NCBI RefSeq assembly: GCF_000513935.1
Contig: NZ_KI911327.1
Coordinates: 42,039 to 106,038, forward strand
Length of the DNA: 64,000 nt
Reading direction: 5' to 3'
Origin: Mesorhizobium sp. WSM3626
GTDB taxonomy: Bacteria > Pseudomonadota > Alphaproteobacteria > Rhizobiales > Rhizobiaceae
The notes beneath the pieces are model-generated. The model worked only from the letters and a program-made list of their open reading frames with translations. It was not told the origin of the DNA and did not search any database. A program made the position numbers and the translations under genes. Shown in pieces: positions 7,975 to 16,859 of the stretch (the first letter of the stretch is position 1; the number at the start of each line of letters is the position of its first letter).

Positions 7975-8161
7975 AGAAGGTGGCGCGCCGCAGGAGCGCG
8001 GGCGCGGAGATGTCACCAGATTTGGCACCTGAGGGCGAAAGGTTCAAGGACGAACTGCCTGATGCGGCCCCAACGGCCCGGATATTCGCTTGCCCCGCCG
8101 GTCAGGCGCACGGCCTTCGACGCGGAGACCGACCCGGCCAACCAGTAATCGCGCCGCCGGA

Positions 8162-8196
8162 AAGGCCTGCCGGGCCGCTCCATGCCGGCAGGCCTT
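8162..8196. repeat. 12-bp perfect inverted repeat upstream of map
   Basis: AAGGCCTGCCGG (8162-8173) pairs exactly with CCGGCAGGCCTT (8185-8196) around an 11-base loop, followed by CCTTTGCC. It lies in the 355-base gap between the divergent map (minus) and DUF982 (plus) genes. It may be a terminator of an unseen short transcript or a dispersed palindrome. Apart from it and a short tandem repeat near 8290, I see nothing in 7975-8329. Confidence 0.5.
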
Positions 8197-8329
8197 CCTT
8201 TGCCATATGCAGCAAAAGTTTTCCGCAGTGACGACACATTTCCGTGGCACACCGCACAAAGCAACTTTTGACGATGAGCGGCGTTGCTTGGGCGATGCCG
8301 GTCGGGCGATGCCGGTCGGGAGATGTCGG

Positions 8330-8626
8330 ATGGACAGATTGCAATTCGAGGTGCCGGTGCGCATCGCACCAGGCCCCGGCTTGCCCGTCGAGGAAATCTA
8401 CAGCGTCGAGCAGGCGCTCGATTTTCTGCAGGACTGGCCGGCGCGCCGGCAGGGACCGGTGTATCAGAAAGCCTTCAATGCCTGTTTCGGTGCCACGGTC
8501 GATGTGGTCGAGACCGAAGACGCCTGCCGGGCGTTCATGGCGTTCTGCCGCGTTGCCGGACTGATGGCCGGCGACATGATGGCGCAGCGCAGGCGCGGCG
8601 GCGAGGCGAGAGCGCTGCAGGCCTGA
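8330..8626 (+). CDS. DUF982 domain-containing protein
   Basis: 98 residues. It matches the Rhizobiales-specific DUF982 pattern: an opening strand FEVPVRIAPG, an E-I-x-S-V-E-x-A-L-D-F-L helix, the W-P-A-R-R-Q-G-P-V-Y-Q-K-A segment, and a helical end AFMAFCRVAG. Function unknown; these genes are multicopy in Mesorhizobium and often plasmid- or island-linked. GGGAG lies seven bases before the ATG. The leader contains two tandem copies of GGGCGATGCCGGTC. Confidence 0.8.
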   Translation: MDRLQFEVPVRIAPGPGLPVEEIYSVEQALDFLQDWPARRQGPVYQKAFNACFGATVDVVETEDACRAFMAFCRVAGLMAGDMMAQRRRGGEARALQA

Positions 8627-8778
8627 GGGCTTCATCGAGTGGGGGGAACCAGTTCAGCTTGAGTGTGCATGACGATTCGCTTGCGCCGATGCATTGGCCG
8701 GCGCTGTTAAGCTTCCGTTTCCACCTTCGCGGTTAGCCATTGATTGTTCGGCAATGGTTGATTCGTTGCGTCAGTTTC

Positions 8779-9054
8779 ATGGGTCGGAAGATGTCCTCAG
8801 AAAAAGTCCGTGCGTTCCCGATCGATCGTCAGCTGTTCTTGGTCAGGGAAGTTGCCGCCAAGCTCGGCAATCTGCATGGCGAGACCGCCACCTCGTTCTG
8901 GAAGACAAAGGCGGCGGAGTTGCTCGATCTCATTGTCGGGACGGGCAGGGACAGAACGGCAGCCGGTGATGAAGTGCGCAGGTTCTTCCTTGCCGTTCAA
9001 AGAGAATTATCGGCTGGTGCGACCGTGGAAGAGGTCCCGATCCTTACCGCCTGA
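8779..9054 (+). CDS. DUF6074 family protein
   Basis: 91 residues. The core pattern FPIDRQLFLVREVAAKL, then a T-S-F-W-K segment and an R-R-F-F-L-A-V-Q-R-E-L end, fits the short Rhizobiales family DUF6074. No function is known. The start could be ATG 8779 or ATG 8791 (MSSEKV); neither has a well-spaced ribosome-binding site. It precedes the TadG gene on the same strand by about 200 bases and is probably independent of it. Confidence 0.65.
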   Translation: MGRKMSSEKVRAFPIDRQLFLVREVAAKLGNLHGETATSFWKTKAAELLDLIVGTGRDRTAAGDEVRRFFLAVQRELSAGATVEEVPILTA

Positions 9055-9250
9055 AGTAAATCCTGCCCGCAAGCAGGCTGCACGCTTGGCGACGCCGGAA
9101 ATGCGTCATTTGCCCTCCATGGCGTGCCGAGAAGGTCCGCGTGCCGAGGCCGGCTGTTGGAGCCAATGGCTGCTAGCCAATGGCCGCCTCGTAGAAAGTG
9201 AATCGAACTTTTTAGCCGTTCATTCATACATGCATGCTTTCTAATTGATC

Positions 9251-10489
9251 ATGCTGTTCAACTGCTTCACCCGGATTCGGCTCGTGGCGGCCGGCATGCA
9301 CCGCAGCAGAGCCGCGAACGTCGCCACCATCTTTGCCCTTACCCTGCCGATCGTTGTCGGTGCGGCGGGTTTTGGCGTTGAAACCTCCTATTGGTACTAC
9401 AACAGCTTGAGATTGCAGGCCACGGCGGATGCCGCGGCCTATGCCGGCGCGCTGGAGAAGATCGCGGGTTCCGACACGCCGACGATCGTCGCGGCCGCGA
9501 CCCAGTCGGCGACGGACAACGGCCTCGGGAACGGCACCATCGTCGTCAATACGCCGCCGACGTCAGGGCCGAACATTGCCAAAAAGGCCGTCGAGGTGGT
9601 CCTCGGCCAGAATCTCGACCGGATGTTCACCTTGATCTTCACTCAGAGCCAGGTTCCAGAACAGGCGAGGGCGGTGGCGCTCATCACCGACGCCTCCAAG
9701 GCTTGCCTCCGGGCGCTCAATCCGTCGGCACCGCAGTCGGTGCTCTTCTCCGGCAGCACCAGCATGACGCTCAACGGCTGCGTCATCATGACGAATTCGA
9801 TCGCCAGCGACGCCATCAAGGTGCAGGGATCGGCGGCTCTCACGGCCGACTGCCTGATCTCGGCGGGCGGCGTCGTGCTGAATAATCCGGTGACCACGAT
9901 CTGCAAGGCGCCGATTACCCAGGCCTTGCCCATACCCGATCCGTTCGCCAGCGTGCCAGCGCCCGCCGCCAGCAACCCATGCCAAAATGTCAACGGAGGC
10001 AAGTCGACCCAAACGATCCAGCCCGGGACCTATTGCAGTGGCATGAGCCTCAACGGCAATGTCACGCTTTCTCCCGGCGTTTATGTTGTCCAGGGCAATT
10101 TGAAAATCAACGCGGGCGCGGTCATCCAAGGCGACGGCGTGACCATCTTCATGGCGGGCAGCAGCACCGTCAGCATGAACGGGAACGCGACCGTGACGCT
10201 CAGCGCGCCGCAGTCGGGCACCTATTCCGGCATGCTGTTCTACGGTGACAGGACAGGCACGGCGGCGCAGAGTACCTTCAACGGTACGGCAACATCCTTG
10301 CTGACCGGCGCCATCTATTTCCCCAAGCAGCAGGTCAACTACCTCGGCAATTTCTCAGGCAACAATGGCTGCACGCAGGTTGTGGCCGACACTATCCAGT
10401 GGTCTGGCAATTCCACGATCAACCAGGACTGCTCGAGCCTGGGAATGAAGGACATCCCCGCGGCGGCGTCGGTCGCGATTGTCGAATGA
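9251..10489 (+). CDS. TadG-like pilus/secretion accessory protein
   Basis: 412 residues. The N-terminus has the Tad motif: SRAANVATIFALTLPIVVGA at about 20-40 (one transmembrane helix), then the extracytoplasmic segment ETSYWYYNSLRLQATADAAA typical of PF13400. The rest is periplasmic, rich in Asn, Gly, Thr and Ser. Its repeated short strands (about 250-370) suggest a parallel beta-helix or solenoid. Four or more cysteines could pair. The start may instead be TTG 9245. Its stop overlaps the next gene (ATGA), so it heads a three-gene operon with two TadE-like proteins. No TadA ATPase, prepilin or secretin gene lies nearby. Confidence 0.8.
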   Translation: MLFNCFTRIRLVAAGMHRSRAANVATIFALTLPIVVGAAGFGVETSYWYYNSLRLQATADAAAYAGALEKIAGSDTPTIVAAATQSATDNGLGNGTIVVNTPPTSGPNIAKKAVEVVLGQNLDRMFTLIFTQSQVPEQARAVALITDASKACLRALNPSAPQSVLFSGSTSMTLNGCVIMTNSIASDAIKVQGSAALTADCLISAGGVVLNNPVTTICKAPITQALPIPDPFASVPAPAASNPCQNVNGGKSTQTIQPGTYCSGMSLNGNVTLSPGVYVVQGNLKINAGAVIQGDGVTIFMAGSSTVSMNGNATVTLSAPQSGTYSGMLFYGDRTGTAAQSTFNGTATSLLTGAIYFPKQQVNYLGNFSGNNGCTQVVADTIQWSGNSTINQDCSSLGMKDIPAAASVAIVE

Positions 10490-10935
10490 AGCGCGTGGCC
10501 CATCGATTGATCCCAGCCATTCGCGAAGACGCGGGCGCTGCCGCGGTTGAGTTCGCGATGGTCCTGCCCATCCTTTGCGTGGTACTGCTAGGCATCGCCG
10601 ACGGCTGGTCATACGTCACCAGTTCGCTGTCGATGCGTGCCGGCGTGAAGACGGCGGCGAACATGGTCTTGGCGGGCTCCGCCGACGATAGTGCGACGCG
10701 GGCCGCGGCACTGGCGAACTGGGAGAGGATGCCGGGCGACGGTCAGGTCACGCTGAGCCGGATCTACAAATGCGGGACGACCGTGGTCGACGCCTCGACC
10801 TTGTGCAGCGGGCCGAAGGCACCGTCGGTCTTTGTCCAGATCGACGCATCGGCGACGTGGACCCCGCCCTTCACCTTCGGCGTCTTTTCCGCCCCCAGCA
10901 CGATCGGCCACCAGGAGCTGATCCGTGTTCGGTAA
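10486..10935 (+). CDS. TadE-like pilus assembly protein
   Basis: 149 residues. The hallmark is AAAVEFAMVLPILCVVLLGI at about 20-39: an acidic residue directly before a single transmembrane helix, as in TadE pseudopilins. The soluble C-terminal domain has two cysteines (KCGTT and LCSG) that could form a disulfide. The start ATG overlaps the TadG stop and the end overlaps the next gene by 11 bases, so translation of the three is coupled. Role by family: minor pilin or assembly factor of Tad/Flp pili in the envelope. Confidence 0.8.
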   Translation: MKRVAHRLIPAIREDAGAAAVEFAMVLPILCVVLLGIADGWSYVTSSLSMRAGVKTAANMVLAGSADDSATRAAALANWERMPGDGQVTLSRIYKCGTTVVDASTLCSGPKAPSVFVQIDASATWTPPFTFGVFSAPSTIGHQELIRVR

Positions 10936-11329
10936 TGCGGGAAGCTTCAGGGCCGATCGATCGGGCGGAGCTGCGCTCGAATTCGCGCTGATCGCACCGT
11001 TCCTTATCATGCTGCTGTTCGGAATCTTCGCCTTCGGCTGGTCGATGAATTCGGCCTCCAGCGTTCGCTACACGCTGGAGGCGTCCGCACGGTCCCTGCA
11101 GCTTAACAACACGCTGACCCAGGCCGACATCCAGGCGATCGCGACGCAGAAACTGCTTGCGCTGGGTCTGAAGAATGTGAACGTCACGATCGCCACCGAC
11201 CCGGCGACCGGCGGCTTTCGCATGGCGCACCTGACCGCTGCCTATGCGTTCGTCATAGATTTCCCATATTTCAACGCCTACCCGATCAATTACACGACGA
11301 CCGTTACCGTGCCGCTGGTCGGCGGTTAG
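10925..11329 (+). CDS. TadE-like pilus assembly protein (second copy)
   Basis: 134 residues, starting with GTG at 10925. GGAALEFALIAPFLIMLLFG at about 14-33 is again the TadE glutamate-plus-helix signature. The remainder is a short periplasmic domain without cysteines. It overlaps the preceding TadE-like gene by 11 bases. TadE, TadF and TadG normally act together in Tad pilus assembly; two TadE-like partners plus TadG form the minimal module seen here. Confidence 0.8.
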   Translation: MFGNAGSFRADRSGGAALEFALIAPFLIMLLFGIFAFGWSMNSASSVRYTLEASARSLQLNNTLTQADIQAIATQKLLALGLKNVNVTIATDPATGGFRMAHLTAAYAFVIDFPYFNAYPINYTTTVTVPLVGG

Positions 11330-11549
11330 CCACGTAGTCTGCCAGACCGCGAATCTGCTGGCCTCGAGCCCTGCGGCCGGGCTGTATGAGTTCCCCTCGT
11401 TGACGGGTATGCAATTCAAGTCTGGCAAAGGAGTCATGGGTCGGCGCTTTTCTGCCGCGTGACGGGCTCTTTTCCACAGTGGGCGTAGCCGAAATTCTAT
11501 CCAAGACATCAAGGATCTTTAAACTTCTGCCCGTTACCAGAGCACGTAT

Positions 11550-11625
11550 GGCCTCGTGGCGGAGCGGCTACGCTAGAGACTGCAAATCTCGGAAGCCTCG
11601 GTTCGATTCCGAGGCGAGGCCTCCA
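11550..11625 (+). tRNA. tRNA-Cys (anticodon GCA)
   Basis: Acceptor GGCCTCG/CGAGGCC is a perfect seven-base stem. The anticodon loop CTGCAAA gives GCA. The T stem is CCTCG/CGAGG with loop GTTCGATTC. Discriminator T is at 11622 and CCA is encoded at 11623-11625. One end pair of the anticodon stem is A-G. Confidence 0.94.
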
Positions 11626-11727
11626 AAATTCCGAAGCTGATGGACTGGTGGATCGGGCGGGAGTGGATCCATCCCTGGTCCATTTCCGCATTACGCAAAG
11701 CGTTTCCGCTCGAGCGCAAAAAAAGTT

Positions 11728-12867
11728 CTAACGGAACAGATATTTCGACACTTCGGGGTTGCCGCGGCGCCACATCACATTGTCGAGGAAGTAATGGTGC
11801 ACGTTGATGAAAATCAACACGATGAAGAAGAACAGCGACGATCCCAGGACTTCCCGGTCATAGGGGATAAGGGCCGTCAGCACGGTCGGCACCAGCCAGA
11901 AGCCCAGACCGCCGAGGAGAAGGCCAGCACTGATGAACTCCAGAAACCGCACCCTGTAAGCCGGACCAAGGATGGACAGGATTCTGGATGGCGGAACTTT
12001 CTCGGCATTGCGCCCGTCACGCTCGACATTGCTCTGGTAACGCCAGACCACCGCCAGGTACTGCAAGGAATGGAGCGCCGGCACCACAAGCAGCCAGAGC
12101 GGATTTGCCCTTACGATCAGAATCCAGAGATATAGGGACGCGATGTAGGCGATGACGCCGTTATACGGCAGGCTGCCGCCATTCCTGCTCCAACGATTGA
12201 TCAGCATCACGGCAGTGGCGGCCGTGGAAGCGGCCGCGGCCGACAGCGCAATCGCGTTGAGCCATGCAGGGGTGGCAAACGTGTAATATTCCAGCCCCAG
12301 GTATTTTCCCTGCCTGACCGCCGTGTTCGTCTGAAGCCATGCGAACAGCCAAACGGCATAGCTGTTGATCAGCAGGATTTTCTTGTCCGGATCGGTGAAG
12401 AACCTGCGCTTCAGAACGGCATCCACCATCAACATACCGTAGCCTTGCTTGACGTAGTGCCAGCCCACGAAAAAGAACATCGCGTTGGTTGCGTTGCCCA
12501 GCAGCCGGGCGTTCGCCGTTATCGAGCCGTAGGCAAAAAATGCGCCCATGAGCAGGGGAACGACGATGCCGGCGACGATGTAGCGGATCTGGAGGTTCCT
12601 GTCGTAGCCGTCGCCGCGCAGCTTCCGCCCAAAATGGCGGTAGAAGAGTTGGTATGAGTGGGCGAAGTGCGGATAGTTGATCAGATAAGCCAGGAAAAGC
12701 ATCGTCGCCGCCACGAGACCTTCGTATCTCAGTGGCACGAAGTACAGCGCCGGCAAGATCAGGAATGCGCCGCCGCCGAGCATCAGAAAGTCCGCGAGCG
12801 GACCAAAGAGATATCTTGGTGGCGTTGCCGCGGGAGCGCGTATATCCGCCGAAAGGTGAACTGCCAT
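11728..12867 (-). CDS. Polytopic membrane protein with conserved histidine motifs
   Basis: 379 residues with about nine or ten transmembrane segments. Histidine-containing motifs lie at or near membrane edges: NYPHFAHSY (about 64-72), GWHYVKQGYGM (about 134-144) and NVHHYFLDNVMWR near the C-terminus. Such spacing recalls membrane-embedded metal enzymes (desaturase- or carotenoid-oxygenase-like), but I cannot name the family. AAGGGAG eight bases upstream of ATG 12867 sets the start, over an ATG eight codons earlier. It is monocistronic between tRNA-Cys and tRNA-Glu. Confidence 0.7.
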   Translation of the reverse strand: MAVHLSADIRAPAATPPRYLFGPLADFLMLGGGAFLILPALYFVPLRYEGLVAATMLFLAYLINYPHFAHSYQLFYRHFGRKLRGDGYDRNLQIRYIVAGIVVPLLMGAFFAYGSITANARLLGNATNAMFFFVGWHYVKQGYGMLMVDAVLKRRFFTDPDKKILLINSYAVWLFAWLQTNTAVRQGKYLGLEYYTFATPAWLNAIALSAAAASTAATAVMLINRWSRNGGSLPYNGVIAYIASLYLWILIVRANPLWLLVVPALHSLQYLAVVWRYQSNVERDGRNAEKVPPSRILSILGPAYRVRFLEFISAGLLLGGLGFWLVPTVLTALIPYDREVLGSSLFFFIVLIFINVHHYFLDNVMWRRGNPEVSKYLFR

Positions 12868-13084
12868 ATGAGCGCTCCCTTCGTATTCCATTTAACCACT
12901 GGCCCGTCTGATCGACAAGACAGAGGAGCCGGGCGGCGCTGGACTAGCGCGAAAGGCATGGGGTATCGGCTGCAACGGATGCCGTAACCCGCAATGTTGT
13001 CGACGCGATGCCGCCCCTGCCAAATTGCATCGGCCAGGCGTTCGCTGCGTAGAATCGGAAGAGGGACTGGAGGTCCGGAAGATC

Positions 13085-13159
13085 TGGTACGCCCAAGGGG
13101 AATCGAACCCCTGTTACCGCCGTGAAAGGGCGGTGTCCTAACCGCTAGACGATGGGCGC
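13085..13159 (-). tRNA. tRNA-Glu (anticodon TTC)
   Basis: Acceptor GCGCCCA pairs with TGGGCGT (G-T at the first pair, as in many tRNA-Glu). The anticodon stem CCGCC/GGCGG encloses CTTTCAC. The T arm has TTCGATT. Discriminator A is at 13088 and CCA is encoded at 13087-13085. Confidence 0.97.
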
Positions 13160-13315
13160 GCTCAGACGAAGCGGCTTATACTGGCGTTGCGCGTAACCGG
13201 CAACCCGTTAGGTGCCGCCTTGGACAACTTTTTTCCAGCCTGCCAAATCAGCGATTTCGCGAGGGGTCGGCAGGGCTTGGCGATCAGCGGTGACGTTAGT
13301 CGCTTCGCCATCCAC

Positions 13316-13372
13316 GGGCGGAGCAAGGAGCGTAGCGACGCGGCGCAGACCCGAGAATCCATCCGCGACTTC
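13316..13372. repeat. Possible dispersed intergenic repeat
   Basis: The stretch containing GGAGCGTAGCGACG followed by CGCAGACCCGAGAATCCAT resembles short intergenic repeats that I recall from many Mesorhizobium intergenic spaces. Only one copy is visible in this window, so the call rests on recall. The rest of 13160-13462 shows no gene. Confidence 0.33.
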
Positions 13373-13462
13373 AACGCGACGGAGCTTCGCTCCCGCTTAG
13401 CCCAAGGGTGACCACATGGGAACGACTCTGGCCTGCTGAGGTTCCGGTCCGTCAAATCGCTG

Positions 13463-14710
13463 CTAGCCGTCGTCACCGCCGCTGCGCCGGCGGCAGCGCC
13501 AGTTCCAGTCGCGCTCGGGGCCGACATCGACATGGACCGATTCGGTGTGGCAGTAGGTGCCGACGCCGCCGCGGCCGGGCATGGTCCTGATGTAGCTCGC
13601 AAGCTCCCATTTGGAGACGCCGGGCACCTGGATGTCGGCGGCGGCGCAATACATGTGCAACGAATTCTTGGCGCCGTTGGCACGGCGGTTGCGGGCCGGG
13701 TCGCGATAGCCCGAGGTCACCATCATCTTGCGGCCGTAGTGGCCTTCGATCGTCTTCAGCACGCGCACCAGCGATGGCTTCAGGCAGGCGACGTCCACGC
13801 TCTCATTCTGCTTCAGCAGTCCGTTGGGCGCCAGGCGCGCCATGCCGGCCGCAGACGCAACCTGATAGCTGCCGCCCGAGCCTTCGTCCTCATTGAGGTC
13901 GACGTCGCTTTCGTCGTCGAGGCCGGATTTGCGTTTGATCTCGAACAGGGCTGTCTGGCGCACGCCAGGCAGGGCATCGCTACCCGTGATGTGACCGGCA
14001 TCGTCCCCGGTCGAAGCCAACTGTATCGGCTTTGCCGTGGAATCGGCCGAGGCCAGTGTGATGATCGGCTTTGCTGCCGCCGGGGCAGGCTTGGCCTGCG
14101 CGGCAGGCTGTTCGCCCGATCGTGTGTTGACCAGCGGAGCGGGTGTTGCCGAAGCGGGGGTGGCGCCAAACATCGAGGCCAGGAAGCCTTTTTTCTTCGG
14201 CGCCTCAGCTTGCGGCGCCTCGCCAGCGGTCACATAAACCGGATTGTTCATTACCGGTGCCGCGGCCGGCTTCGGCGCCGTCGCGGCAGCATCGGCGGCG
14301 GCGATCTTCTGGGCGACCGCGTCGGTCTGCTGCGCCGTCTGTACCTGCTGCTGCAAGGACTGCGGCGTCTGACCCGCGATCGTTTCCGCGCTGGCTGGTA
14401 TGGTGAGCGGGAAAGTGGCCCCAGGCTTGGCCATCGGTAGGTAGGCAACCTTTTCGGGGAGTGCCGTGTCGCTTTCGCTCATCACGGTCGTCTGCTCCGT
14501 CGCTACCTGCGACGACGAATCGGCGGCGAGGGGCTTGCCCGTGGAGGCGGCGTGGATGTCGGATGCGGAAGCATTGTAGCCGGGCATTCCGACCGACATT
14601 GCCGGATCGCCAGCCGACGTGCAGGAGGCCAGAAGCATCGAGCAGAACGCTGCCACGATGACGCGGCGTTCTCCCTTTGCGAGGCTCCATCCTGCTGATT
14701 TCAAAGTCAA
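13463..14710 (-). CDS. Lipoprotein with C-terminal M15-type peptidase domain (DUF882-like)
   Basis: 415 residues. A lipoprotein signal ends in the lipobox LASC (Cys30). A long Ala/Pro/Gln-rich, low-complexity linker (about 35-290) follows, with a K-K-K-G-F-L-A-S-M-F-G patch. The C-terminal domain (about 305-400) has the Peptidase_M15_3/DUF882 layout: VTSGYRDPARNRR, SLHMYCAAADIQVPG, then TESVHVDVG. These provide the Zn-binding His/Asp/His set. Likely a D-Ala-D-Ala-type carboxypeptidase or peptidoglycan-binding lipoprotein in the periplasm. The very end is Arg-rich (WRCRRRSGGDDG). Confidence 0.8.
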   Translation of the reverse strand: MTLKSAGWSLAKGERRVIVAAFCSMLLASCTSAGDPAMSVGMPGYNASASDIHAASTGKPLAADSSSQVATEQTTVMSESDTALPEKVAYLPMAKPGATFPLTIPASAETIAGQTPQSLQQQVQTAQQTDAVAQKIAAADAAATAPKPAAAPVMNNPVYVTAGEAPQAEAPKKKGFLASMFGATPASATPAPLVNTRSGEQPAAQAKPAPAAAKPIITLASADSTAKPIQLASTGDDAGHITGSDALPGVRQTALFEIKRKSGLDDESDVDLNEDEGSGGSYQVASAAGMARLAPNGLLKQNESVDVACLKPSLVRVLKTIEGHYGRKMMVTSGYRDPARNRRANGAKNSLHMYCAAADIQVPGVSKWELASYIRTMPGRGGVGTYCHTESVHVDVGPERDWNWRCRRRSGGDDG

Positions 14711-14879
14711 ATTCCCCCTCGATATCCGGTCGGTGTATCCTTGGCGCTGACTGGTATGTCTGCGTTAGGGTGCCCCTTGTCTCCGATCCGGAAACGAGAC
14801 CTGTGTCAAATCAGCAAGCCTGTAAGTATTTTTGCAGCGATTGCCGAATTGCGGCTGCTTAGTGGTTGACGACACCATT

Positions 14880-14901
14880 TCGCCCGCTTTTGCGGGGGCG
14901 T
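14880..14901 (-). terminator. Possible terminator of phaC
   Basis: On the minus strand CGCCCCCGC-AAAA-GCGGGCG forms a stable hairpin, starting about 25 bases after the phaC stop codon. The following bases (AAATGG) lack a good T run, so this is only probable. Confidence 0.35.
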
Positions 14902-14925
14902 CAACTCACCAGACATTACAGTCCG

Positions 14926-16761
14926 TTACACACGTACCTTGACATAGGTGCCGGGAGCATCGCCCAAGGTTTTCATATGCTTGCCGGGTTTGCGGGCAGC
15001 TACGCGGGTGTTGTCCTTGGCCTCTATCCAACTTTGCCAGTGCGGCCACCAGGACCCGGGATGGTCGGTTGCCCTTTCTACCCACTGGTCGAAGTCGCCT
15101 TTCGGCGGGCCGCCGGTCCAGTACTGATATTTGTTGGATGCGGGCGGATTGACGACGCCGGCGATATGCCCCGATCCCGCCATCACGTACTCGACCGGGC
15201 CGCCGAAATATTTCGAGCCGAGGAAGACGGACAGCGCCGGCGCGATGTGATCTTCCCGCGAGGCGAGATTGTAGACCGGGATGGTGACATCGCCGAGCGA
15301 GACCGTGTGGCCCGCAAGTTCCATCGTGCCGCGAGAGAGGTTGTTCTCGAGATAGCAGTTGCGCAGGTAGAACGAGTGGTTGGCCGCCGCCATGCGGGTC
15401 GAATCAGCGTTCCAGTAGAGCAGGTCGAAGGGCAGAGGATCCTTGCCGCGCATGTAGTTGTTGACGACATAGGGCCAGATCAGGTCGCCCGAGCGCAGCA
15501 TGTTGAAGGCGGTGGCCATCTTTGTGCCGTCGAGGTAGCCCTTTTCGTTCATCGCCTTTTCCACCGCCGCGACCTGTTCCTCGTCGACGAACACTTTCAG
15601 GTCGCCGGCATGGGTGAAGTCGACCTGTGTGGTGAAGAAGGTCGCCGACTTGATGCGGTCGTCGCCTTCTCCAGCCATCAGCGCCAGTGCCGCCGCCAGC
15701 AGCGTGCCTCCGACGCAGTAACCTATGGCGTTGACGTCGCGCTCGCCGGTCGCCTTCTCGATCGTGTCGAGGCCGTATTGCAGGCCTTCCCGGATGTAGG
15801 CTTCCCAGTTCTTGGCGCCATGACGTTCGTCCGGATTGATCCAGGAGATGACGAAAACGGTGTGGCCTTGCTCGATGGCCCAGCGGATGAAGGATTTCTG
15901 CGGGTTGAGGTCGAGGATGTAGAACTTGTTGATCCAGGGCGGGCAGATCAGCAGCGGGCGTTTCAACACTGTCTCGGTTGCCGGATCATACTGGATAATC
16001 TCGGCGACGTCGCTGCGGCCGACCACCTTGCCGGGCGTCGTGGCGATGTTCCTGCCGATCTCGAAGGGCGAATAATCGGCCTGGCGCAATTTCAGGTCGC
16101 CCTTGCCGGCGGCGATGTCCTCGGCCAGCATCTTCATGCCGCGCACCAGGTTTTCGCCGTTGGAGGCGACGGTTTCGCGAAACAATTCCGGATTGGTCAG
16201 GATGAAATTGGATGGCGAGATAGCGTTGGATACCTGCTTGACGTAGAAGCTCGCCTTATGGCGGGTATGCTCGTCCAGGCCTTCGGCGTGCTCGACCAGT
16301 TCGGACGCCCAGCGCGAGGTGACGAGATAGGCCTGCTTGAGGAAATCGAAGAAGGCGTTGCGGCCCCATTCCGGATCCTGGAAGCGCTTGTCGCCGCGCT
16401 CCGGCTTGACGGCATCGTCGGCACCCTCGGCGTTCGGGCTGACGCGCTGGATGGCGTTCGCCCAAACCGTCATGTAGCCCGCGAACAGCCGCGTCTGCGC
16501 TTCGAGCGCACGCTGCGGATCGGCAAGCCAGTATTCGCTGAGCTTCGAGAAGGTCTTGACCATGTCGACGACCGGCTCGGCGACGTGGTCGCGCACCTCA
16601 CCCTTTTCGCGCGGTTCGGCCCAGGCGGACGCCGCCTTGCCGGCCTGCTCGATCATCCGCGCCATGTTCAGCGCGAAGCGTTCCGGGTCCTTCACCAGAT
16701 ATTGCTCGACCGTCGAAGGTCCGCCATCTTCCGCTTTGCCCGAATCGGGTGTTTTGGACAT
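14926..16761 (-). CDS. phaC: Class I poly(3-hydroxyalkanoate) synthase
   Basis: 611 residues, the usual length for class I PhaC. The lipase-like box GYCVGG at 347-352 supplies the catalytic Cys349. The family landmarks PPWINKFYILDL (about 274-285), SWINPDERH, the C-terminal catalytic Asp region (REDHIAP) and His in GSGHIAGVVNPP are all present. It polymerises hydroxyacyl-CoA onto storage granules. ATG 16761 (MSKTPDSG) is preferred; the longer frame lacks similarity. It is divergent from the lipoprotein/alaC/hom group. Confidence 0.96.
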   Translation of the reverse strand: MSKTPDSGKAEDGGPSTVEQYLVKDPERFALNMARMIEQAGKAASAWAEPREKGEVRDHVAEPVVDMVKTFSKLSEYWLADPQRALEAQTRLFAGYMTVWANAIQRVSPNAEGADDAVKPERGDKRFQDPEWGRNAFFDFLKQAYLVTSRWASELVEHAEGLDEHTRHKASFYVKQVSNAISPSNFILTNPELFRETVASNGENLVRGMKMLAEDIAAGKGDLKLRQADYSPFEIGRNIATTPGKVVGRSDVAEIIQYDPATETVLKRPLLICPPWINKFYILDLNPQKSFIRWAIEQGHTVFVISWINPDERHGAKNWEAYIREGLQYGLDTIEKATGERDVNAIGYCVGGTLLAAALALMAGEGDDRIKSATFFTTQVDFTHAGDLKVFVDEEQVAAVEKAMNEKGYLDGTKMATAFNMLRSGDLIWPYVVNNYMRGKDPLPFDLLYWNADSTRMAAANHSFYLRNCYLENNLSRGTMELAGHTVSLGDVTIPVYNLASREDHIAPALSVFLGSKYFGGPVEYVMAGSGHIAGVVNPPASNKYQYWTGGPPKGDFDQWVERATDHPGSWWPHWQSWIEAKDNTRVAARKPGKHMKTLGDAPGTYVKVRV

Positions 16762-16859
16762 GGTTCGCGGGGTTCCTCCGGAAGCGTTTTCTTGACATAT
16801 TAACATGGGACATCCGACAGGGTCCAATCTCGCTCTACCCCGGCTGCCAAGGAAACAAT

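Noticed and set aside
11436..11462. Eight-codon mini-frame with AAGGAG before ATG
   Set aside because: Too short and not followed by a regulated gene; could be chance in GC-rich DNA.
14866..16803. Long open frame antisense to the PHA synthase
   Set aside because: Same effect: the sense strand is a full-length class I PhaC with all catalytic motifs.
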